A stretch of 20,003 nt of DNA from an uncultured Ruminococcus sp. GTDB taxonomy: Bacteria; Bacillota; Clostridia; Oscillospirales; CAG-272. Shown piece by piece: positions 15,510-20,003 of this stretch (position 1 is its first letter; each line of letters begins with the position of its first letter). The notes under the pieces are model-generated. The model saw only the letters and a program-made list of their open reading frames with translations. It ran no database searches and was not told the origin of the DNA. The stretch is from positions 1 to 20,003 of the forward strand of contig CADCPG010000268.1 of NCBI GenBank assembly GCA_902803255.1. Direction: 5' to 3'. The position numbers and the translations under genes were made by a program.

Positions 15510-15582
15510 TACCGATTATCACACTTCTGTCGTCGGCGGCGCCGCCGCCTGATCCAACATAAAAGAAAGAGGTATAACCGGA
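15510..15582 (+). other. Intergenic gap with GC palindrome before rpoA
   Basis: CGGCGGC (15534-15540) is followed directly by GCCGCCG (15541-15547), a perfect 14-bp palindrome. As RNA it could fold only with a small GCGC loop. AAGAGG precedes the rpoA ATG. No promoter is convincing here. Confidence 0.4.
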
Positions 15583-16548
15583 ATGATTGATATAAAGCCT
15601 GAAATCGTAACGAAGATCGTGAGCGAAGACGGCAGGGAAGGAACCTTTGAGGTTGAGCCCCTTGAACGCGGATACGGCACGACGCTCGGCAATTCGCTGC
15701 GCAGAGTAATGCTCAGCTCTCTGCCCGGAGTCGCCGTCACCAGCATCAAGGTCGACGGAGCTCTGCACGAATTCACTGCGCTTGACGGTGTTACCGAAGA
15801 TATGACCGAAATAGTCCTCAATGTCAAGGGGATAGTTGCACAGCTCCATACCGATGACCCGAAGACGGTCGTCCTCGAGGTGAACGGACCCGCTGAAGCG
15901 ACTGCCGGAGACATCAGACAGGACGCCGATATCGAGATCCTCAATCCGGACCACCATATCGCCACTCTCGCCGAAGGCGCCCACTTCCGCATGGAACTCA
16001 CCTTCGAAAAGGGCCGCGGATATGTTTCACAGGACCGCAACAAGATCCTCCACGCCGGAGGACGCGACCGCGCTCCCGTGGGTCTGATCTATACGGACTC
16101 GTTCTACACACCTGTTTACAACGTGAGCTATCACGTCGAGAACACCCGTGTGGGAAGCAATATCACCGACTACGACAAGCTGACCATCCATGTGCGCACA
16201 AACGGCACGATCGATGCGGTCGGCGCAGTCGCCCTCGGAGCCAAGTTCCTCAACGAACATCTCATGCTCTTTGTCGGGCTCAACGATGCCGCGGCACAGA
16301 CGCTTATCATTGATCCGAAGCCGGCTCCCGAAAAGGAGAAGGCTCTCGAGATGACCGTTGAAGACCTTGACCTTTCGGTCAGAAGCTCCAATTGCCTGAG
16401 ACGGGCAAACATTAACACCGTGGAAGACCTCGTTTCGAAGAGCGAGAACGAACTTAAGAAAGTCCGCAACCTCGGGAACAAGTCGCTTGAAGAGATAGTC
16501 CTCAAGCTTAAATCCCTCGGTCTGTCGCTCAAGAAAGAAGACGAGTGA
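15583..16548 (+). CDS. rpoA: RNA polymerase alpha subunit
   Basis: Alpha (321 aa) starts polymerase assembly as a dimer and touches upstream DNA and activators. The N-terminal dimer domain (about 1-230) contains VEPLERGYGTTLGNSLRRVM. A short linker leads to the C-terminal domain (about 260-315) with RSSNCLRRANINTVEDLV, which retains the Arg, Asn and Cys of the DNA-binding helix, and VRNLGNKSLEEI. It is the usual alpha-operon gene between rpsD and rplQ. Confidence 0.98.
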   Translation: MIDIKPEIVTKIVSEDGREGTFEVEPLERGYGTTLGNSLRRVMLSSLPGVAVTSIKVDGALHEFTALDGVTEDMTEIVLNVKGIVAQLHTDDPKTVVLEVNGPAEATAGDIRQDADIEILNPDHHIATLAEGAHFRMELTFEKGRGYVSQDRNKILHAGGRDRAPVGLIYTDSFYTPVYNVSYHVENTRVGSNITDYDKLTIHVRTNGTIDAVGAVALGAKFLNEHLMLFVGLNDAAAQTLIIDPKPAPEKEKALEMTVEDLDLSVRSSNCLRRANINTVEDLVSKSENELKKVRNLGNKSLEEIVLKLKSLGLSLKKEDE

Positions 16549-16585
16549 ACGTCTTACCCGACACGTCTTATCAAAAGTAATTGCG

Positions 16586-16601
16586 TCCGCCGGAAGGCGG
16601 A
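16586..16601 (+). promoter_or_regulatory. GNRA hairpin overlapping the rplQ ribosome binding site region
   Basis: TCCGCC (16586-16591), loop GGAA, GGCGGA (16596-16601) form a perfect 6-bp stem with a GNRA loop. Its 3' arm includes the first bases of GGAGG (16599-16603), so folding would hide part of this possible Shine-Dalgarno sequence. A second site AAAGGA (16604-16609) stays free, 12 nt from the ATG. Confidence 0.45.
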
Positions 16602-16621
16602 GGAAAGGAACGGATTAATAA

Positions 16622-17029
16622 ATGCCCGGAGCAAGAAAACTCGGCAGGCCCACAGCTCACAGAAACGCCATGCTGCGGGGGCTTGTCACCTATCTTTTCA
16701 AATACGGCAAGGTCGAGACAACTGCGACCAGAGCCAGAGAAGTGAGCTCGGTGGCGGAGAAAATGATCACACTCGGCAAACAGAATACGCTTGCCAGCCG
16801 CCGCGCCGCTCTTTCATATATCACCGAAGAAAGTGTCGTGACCGATCTTTTTGAGAAGATCGCGCCCCGCTATGAGGACGTAAACGGAGGTTACACCGCC
16901 ATTTACAAAACAGGTCCCCGCCGCGGAGACGCTGCCGAGATGGCAGTGATCACGCTCGTTCCCACCAAAGAGGAGCTCGAGGCTGCCGCCAAGAAGTCCT
17001 CCAAGGGAAAGAAGCCGGAATCCAAATAA
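16622..17029 (+). CDS. rplQ: 50S ribosomal protein L17
   Basis: L17 (135 aa) lies near the tunnel exit. [38 protein letters not shown] is the defining N-terminal region (residues about 4-41), and [21 protein letters not shown] follows. The C-terminus is a Lys/Glu-rich tail. It ends the operon; the terminator at 17059-17105 follows 29 nt after its stop. A GNRA hairpin overlaps its upstream ribosome binding region. Confidence 0.97.
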   Translation: MPGARKLGRPTAHRNAMLRGLVTYLFKYGKVETTATRAREVSSVAEKMITLGKQNTLASRRAALSYITEESVVTDLFEKIAPRYEDVNGGYTAIYKTGPRRGDAAEMAVITLVPTKEELEAAAKKSSKGKKPESK

Positions 17030-17058
17030 GATCCCGGAAGACGGAAAACGAGGAAAAC

Positions 17059-17105
17059 ACAAAAGTCGCGCCGCGAAAGCAAATCTTTCGCGGCGCGACT
17101 TTTGT
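17059..17105. terminator. Bidirectional intrinsic terminator
   Basis: Positions 17059-17079 pair perfectly with 17085-17105, a 21-bp stem with the loop CAAAT. The stem itself begins with A-rich and ends with T-rich sequence (ACAAAAG...CTTTTGT), so it can end transcription from either side. On the minus strand the T-rich stretch after the stem is longer. It separates rplQ from the convergent small gene at 17121-17363. Confidence 0.9.
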
Positions 17106-17120
17106 CAAGCCGTTTCTATG

Positions 17121-17363
17121 TCAGTTTTCGGCGTCTTCAACTTCGACTTCGACGTCGGAGTCGTCATCGCTGAAGTCATCCTCATCGAGAAAATCGCAGT
17201 TGTCGCAGTCGCAGCTCTTGCAGAGGCGGCATTTGATCCCGTACTTTTTGAGGATCACATAAACGGCACATCCGACGGCGGCGATCCCGGCGATGATGCC
17301 GAGCGTGATGCCGACGATCTTGGCGTAATTGGGCTTTTCCACTTCTTTTTTGATCAGAAACAT
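17121..17363 (-). CDS. Small single-pass membrane protein with Cys cluster and acidic tail
   Basis: I do not recognise this 80-aa protein. It has a short basic N-terminus (KK at 5-6), one hydrophobic membrane segment at about 14-38, then KKYGIK, then five cysteines in twelve residues (C45, C48, C51, C53, C56) and a tail of Asp and Glu to the end. A further cysteine, C32, is inside the membrane segment. The gene looks real: a full AGGAGG (complement of 17371-17376) lies 7 nt before its ATG, a promoter lies just beyond, and it shares a terminator with rplQ. The Cys and acidic clusters suggest metal binding, an inference only. The basic residues just after the segment favour a cytoplasmic C-terminus. 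Confidence 0.75.
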   Translation of the reverse strand: MFLIKKEVEKPNYAKIVGITLGIIAGIAAVGCAVYVILKKYGIKCRLCKSCDCDNCDFLDEDDFSDDDSDVEVEVEDAEN

Positions 17364-17393
17364 TTCGAATCCTCCTTTATTATGTCTGATAAT

Positions 17394-17421
17394 AGTATAT
17401 CATAAATTCGGGAAAAATCAA
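17394..17421 (-). promoter_or_regulatory. Promoter of the small membrane protein gene
   Basis: Read on the minus strand: -35 TTGATT (17421-17416), 16-nt spacer, -10 TATACT (17399-17394) extended by TG (TGaTATACT). Transcription would start near 17387, only about 10 nt before the AGGAGG site, so the mRNA leader is very short. Confidence 0.65.
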
Positions 17422-17454
17422 GCTATTTTTTCCGTGAGGCAAGTTTTTGTTGTA

Positions 17455-17483
17455 TTAAACGGCAAAATGAGATAAAATATAAT
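17455..17483 (+). promoter_or_regulatory. Probable promoter of prmC
   Basis: A perfect -10 TATAAT lies at 17478-17483. The only -35 at 17-nt spacing is the weak TTAAAC (17455-17460). Transcription would begin near 17490. It is divergent from the promoter of the small membrane protein gene. Confidence 0.5.
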
Positions 17484-17547
17484 ACAGGAGAGTCTGTAAA
17501 TTGCGCTTTTGCCTGTTTTTCCGGCCGAGGCCGGGCGATTTCTGCAC

Positions 17548-18396
17548 ATGACATACGAAGAGATATGCGGCATCCTCCGCCGCTCGGGCATCGACAGCCC
17601 GGAGTTCGACGCCGCCGAACTGCTCTCGCGTTTCTGCGGGGTAAGAAGAGAGGAACTGATATACAGAAAGAACGACGACTTCCCGTCGGATGCCCTTGAG
17701 AGGGCGGTATCGCGGCGGGCAGCCAGGGAGCCGCTCCAGTATATAACCGGTACCGCCGTGTTTTACGGGCTCGAGTTCTCCGTCGGACCCGACTGCCTCT
17801 GCCCGCGTCCCGACAGCGAAACGCTCGTCGAAGCGGCGGCAAGGGAGTTTCCCGAAGGAGGGCTCGTCGCCGATATCTGCACCGGCAGCGGCGCGATAGC
17901 CGTCGCGCTGCTGCACGTCCGGCCCGACCTGAGGGCGGTCGCGACCGATATCTCGGACGGGGCCCTGTCATCAGCCGCGCGCAACGCGCGGAGCTGCGGC
18001 GTCGCAGACCGCTTCGAGGCCGTACGCAGCGACGCCCTGTCGGCCGGCGCCCTGTCGGGGCTCGGGAGGAGGTACGGGGGCTTCGACGCCCTGGTGTCGA
18101 ACCCGCCGTACATTCCGGAGGCCGAGCTGCGGCGTCCGCAGCCCGAGCTTCTGTACGAGCCGCGCATCGCACTCGACGGCGGAGACGACGGCCTCGAGTT
18201 CTACCGGAGCATCTGCGCGGCAGCCTCCCGCGGCCTCGTGAAGCCCGGAGGGATCATGATATTCGAGGCGGGGGCCGGAGCCGCGGGGCTCGTCGCCGCC
18301 GTCGGGACAGACTGCGGGCTGGAATTCCGCGGGACGGAGAATGACCTGTCGGGCATTGCCAGGGCGGTACTGCTGCGGGTTCCAGGACGCGGGTAG
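17548..18396 (+). CDS. prmC: Peptide chain release factor N5-glutamine methyltransferase
   Basis: PrmC (HemK) methylates the glutamine of the GGQ motif of RF1 and RF2 using S-adenosylmethionine. It is 282 aa from ATG 17548, the family's usual size. The N-terminal helical domain ends at EPLQYITG (61-68); CPRPDSETLV (86-95) follows, with Ser where Thr is common. The cofactor motif is DICTGSGAIAVAL (109-121) and the catalytic motif is NPPY (185-188). A TTG at 17509 would add 13 residues but lacks family support. Neither start has a clear ribosome binding site. A GC hairpin (17521-17534) lies in the short leader. Confidence 0.93.
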   Translation: MTYEEICGILRRSGIDSPEFDAAELLSRFCGVRREELIYRKNDDFPSDALERAVSRRAAREPLQYITGTAVFYGLEFSVGPDCLCPRPDSETLVEAAAREFPEGGLVADICTGSGAIAVALLHVRPDLRAVATDISDGALSSAARNARSCGVADRFEAVRSDALSAGALSGLGRRYGGFDALVSNPPYIPEAELRRPQPELLYEPRIALDGGDDGLEFYRSICAAASRGLVKPGGIMIFEAGAGAAGLVAAVGTDCGLEFRGTENDLSGIARAVLLRVPGRG

Positions 18397-18540
18397 CCGC
18401 GGGCTCGCGTAACGCCGGGCGAGGACGCCGTGCGGAGACGCTGGGCAGGGAAGCAGGGCACAGATGCCTGAAACAGATACCGGGCGAAAGACCGGCGCCC
18501 GCGGAAACAGGAAACGATCCAAAGAGAGGAAACCGGAAAA
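18397..18540 (+). other. Intergenic gap with hairpin between prmC and the citramalate-synthase-like gene
   Basis: CGGGCG (18481-18486) can pair with CGCCCG (18496-18501) across a 9-nt loop. No T run follows, so it is not a terminator. No promoter is convincing, so the next gene may be co-transcribed with prmC. GAGAGGAAA precedes its ATG. Confidence 0.35.
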
Positions 18541-20003
18541 ATGAAGATCGAAATTTACGACACTACGCTGAGAGAGGGCTCTCAGAGATCGGGAGTCTTC
18601 TTTTCGGAATATGAAAAGGCAAAAGTCGCCGGATGTCTCGACATCCTCGGCATCGACTACATAGAGGCGGGATTTTTCGGCCCGTCGACCGCCGACGCCC
18701 TCTGCCGGTTCGCCAAAAAGTACGGCGGGAGCCTGAAGGCGGGGCTGTCGGTGCTCTGCGCGACCTGCCGTCCCGGAAGCGAAGCCGGGAGCGATCCGCT
18801 GCTTCGCAAGCTCGCGGAGTCCGACTTCGGAACCGTCGCGATAGTTGGCAAGGCCTCGCTCTTCCAGGTCTCGACGGTCCTTGGAACCTCGCCGTCGACG
18901 AACCTCGACATGATAAGGAGCACCGTCTCGTTCCTGAAGCAGGCCGGCAAGCGGGTCATCTTTGACGCCGAGCATTTCTTCGACGGCTGGTCCTTCGATC
19001 CCGAATACACGAGGTCGGTGCTCGAGGCCGCCGCTTCAGCCGGCGCCGACAGGATAGTGCTGTGCGACACCAACGGCGGTATGCTGCCAGACGTTATAAG
19101 CATAACCGTCGAATCGGTGAAGAAGATAACAGGCGGGGTGCCGGTCGGCATCCACTGCCACAACGACATCGGAATGGCTGACGCCTGCAGCGTGGCGGCC
19201 GTCCTGGCCGGAGCCTCGCACGTGCAGTGCACCGTTTCGGGCATCGGCGAGCGCTGCGGCAACGCGAACCTCTCGACCGTTGTCCCGACGCTCCAGCTGA
19301 AGCTGGGATTTGAATGCGTACCCCGCGAGTGCATGGAGAAGCTCGCCCCCGTCACGAGGGACATATGCCAGACCGCCAACCTCGGTTTCGACGAGTGCGC
19401 CCCCTTCGTCGGAGGCCATTCGTTCCTGCACAAGGCGGGACTGCACATCGACGCCGTCCGCAAGGCGCCCGATTCGTTCGAGCACATCGACCCGTCGCTC
19501 GTCGGCAACCGCAGGAGCATGATAATCTCCGAACTTGCCGGCAGGTCCGCGATCTCGGAACTGCTCGGACGCATGGGCTACGAAGCCGGCAAGAATTCGC
19601 CCGAACTCGACAGGGTCGCCGCGGCGATCAGAAAAGCCGAGTCGGAGGGATATATTTTCGACAGCTCCGAGGCGTCGCTCTACGTGCTGATAAACAAAAC
19701 GCTCGGGACTCAGCCGAGGCCTTTCGAGATGAAGGACTACAAGCTGATCTTCTCGGCCGACGAGCCCGCGTCGAGCCGCTGGACGGCGATCGTCAGGTTT
19801 ACGGTCGGCGGCCGCGAGCAGCTCAGGGTCGGAGAGGGCGACGGCCCCGTCAACGCGCTTGACATCGCGGCTCACCGCGCGCTCTCCGGCAGCTACCGTA
19901 AGATCTCCGGGATCAAGATGTCCGATATCAAGGCGAGGATCGACGCGAACGACAGCGCCGCTTCGGCCTCGACTGTCAGAGTGTTCGTCGAAACGTCCGA
20001 CGG
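18541..20003 (+). CDS. cimA: Citramalate synthase-like DRE-TIM metallolyase, 3' end outside window
   Basis: Probably makes (R)-citramalate from pyruvate and acetyl-CoA, the first step of threonine-independent isoleucine synthesis. 487 complete codons are in the window with no stop; family members have about 520-540, so only the end is missing. The TIM-barrel part shows DTTLREGSQ (8-15 region), FDAEHFFDGW (141-150), HCHND with metal ligands H205 and H207, and SGIGERCGNANL (233-244). The communicator region has FLHKAGLHIDAV and FEHIDPSLVGN; the leucine/isoleucine-type regulatory domain begins about 395. The metal-site motif is REG (R11, E12) where citramalate synthases usually have RDG. A homocitrate- or isopropylmalate-synthase role is less likely but not excluded. 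Confidence 0.85.
   Translation, partial: MKIEIYDTTLREGSQRSGVFFSEYEKAKVAGCLDILGIDYIEAGFFGPSTADALCRFAKKYGGSLKAGLSVLCATCRPGSEAGSDPLLRKLAESDFGTVAIVGKASLFQVSTVLGTSPSTNLDMIRSTVSFLKQAGKRVIFDAEHFFDGWSFDPEYTRSVLEAAASAGADRIVLCDTNGGMLPDVISITVESVKKITGGVPVGIHCHNDIGMADACSVAAVLAGASHVQCTVSGIGERCGNANLSTVVPTLQLKLGFECVPRECMEKLAPVTRDICQTANLGFDECAPFVGGHSFLHKAGLHIDAVRKAPDSFEHIDPSLVGNRRSMIISELAGRSAISELLGRMGYEAGKNSPELDRVAAAIRKAESEGYIFDSSEASLYVLINKTLGTQPRPFEMKDYKLIFSADEPASSRWTAIVRFTVGGREQLRVGEGDGPVNALDIAAHRALSGSYRKISGIKMSDIKARIDANDSAASASTVRVFVETSD

Noticed and set aside
17118..17405. A 95-codon + frame opposite the small membrane protein
   Set aside because: No ribosome binding site and it runs through the minus-strand promoter; the minus frame has proper signals.
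17971..18975. A 334-codon minus-strand frame over prmC and the citramalate-synthase-like gene
   Set aside because: It crosses two well-supported + genes and their gap, and shows no family motif.

Overview
The window is a bacterial ribosomal-protein locus. It carries one nearly uninterrupted S10-spc-alpha supercluster on the + strand (rpsJ to rplQ, about 1.2-17.03 kb). The gene order, a zinc-type 61-aa S14, rpsD between rpsK and rpoA, strong AGGAGG-like ribosome binding sites and TG-extended -10 promoters all point to a Firmicute of the class Clostridia. The GC content is fairly high and AGA is a common arginine codon. I cannot fix the genus from sequence alone.

Layout. Positions 1-124 hold no gene I can support. 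Positions 125-706 encode a short transcription regulator with a helix-turn-helix and what looks like the C-terminal part of a WYL-family protein, without room for the WYL domain itself. Positions 707-1205 hold a clear sigma-A promoter and a structured leader of about 400 nt for the ribosomal operon. Then come rpsJ, rplC, rplD, rplW, rplB, rpsS, rplV, rpsC, rplP, rpmC, rpsQ (S10 part); rplN, rplX, rplE, rpsN, rpsH, rplF, rplR, rpsE, rpmD, rplO, secY (spc part); and adk, map, infA, rpmJ, rpsM, rpsK, rpsD, rpoA, rplQ (alpha part). A 21-bp hairpin terminator at 17059-17105 closes the operon. It is shared with a convergent gene for a small membrane protein that has a cysteine cluster and an acidic tail. 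Downstream, with its own promoter, is prmC (release-factor glutamine methyltransferase), followed by a citramalate-synthase-like gene that runs off the end of the window.

How the genes work together. The operon couples ribosome assembly (22 ribosomal proteins of both subunits, from rpsJ to rplO, then five more), initiation (infA), transcription (rpoA), membrane insertion (secY), N-terminal methionine removal (map) and adenylate balance (adk). Many junctions are translationally coupled by TAATG or ATGA overlaps (rplD/rplW, rplV/rpsC, rpsC/rplP, rplP/rpmC, rpsE/rpmD, rpmD/rplO). The few wide junctions (before rpsJ, rplC, rpsH, rpsE, rplQ) carry inverted repeats, often capped by GNRA tetraloops, and are the best candidates for internal control.

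The gene content is conventional. The points most worth a second look are the small Cys-rich membrane protein, the probable CTG start of infA, the WYL-less regulator, the structured intergenic regions, the repeat-bearing S3 tail, a shortened zinc knuckle in adenylate kinase, and the REG active-site motif of the citramalate-synthase-like enzyme. I found no tRNA, rRNA, CRISPR array, insertion sequence or prophage signal.
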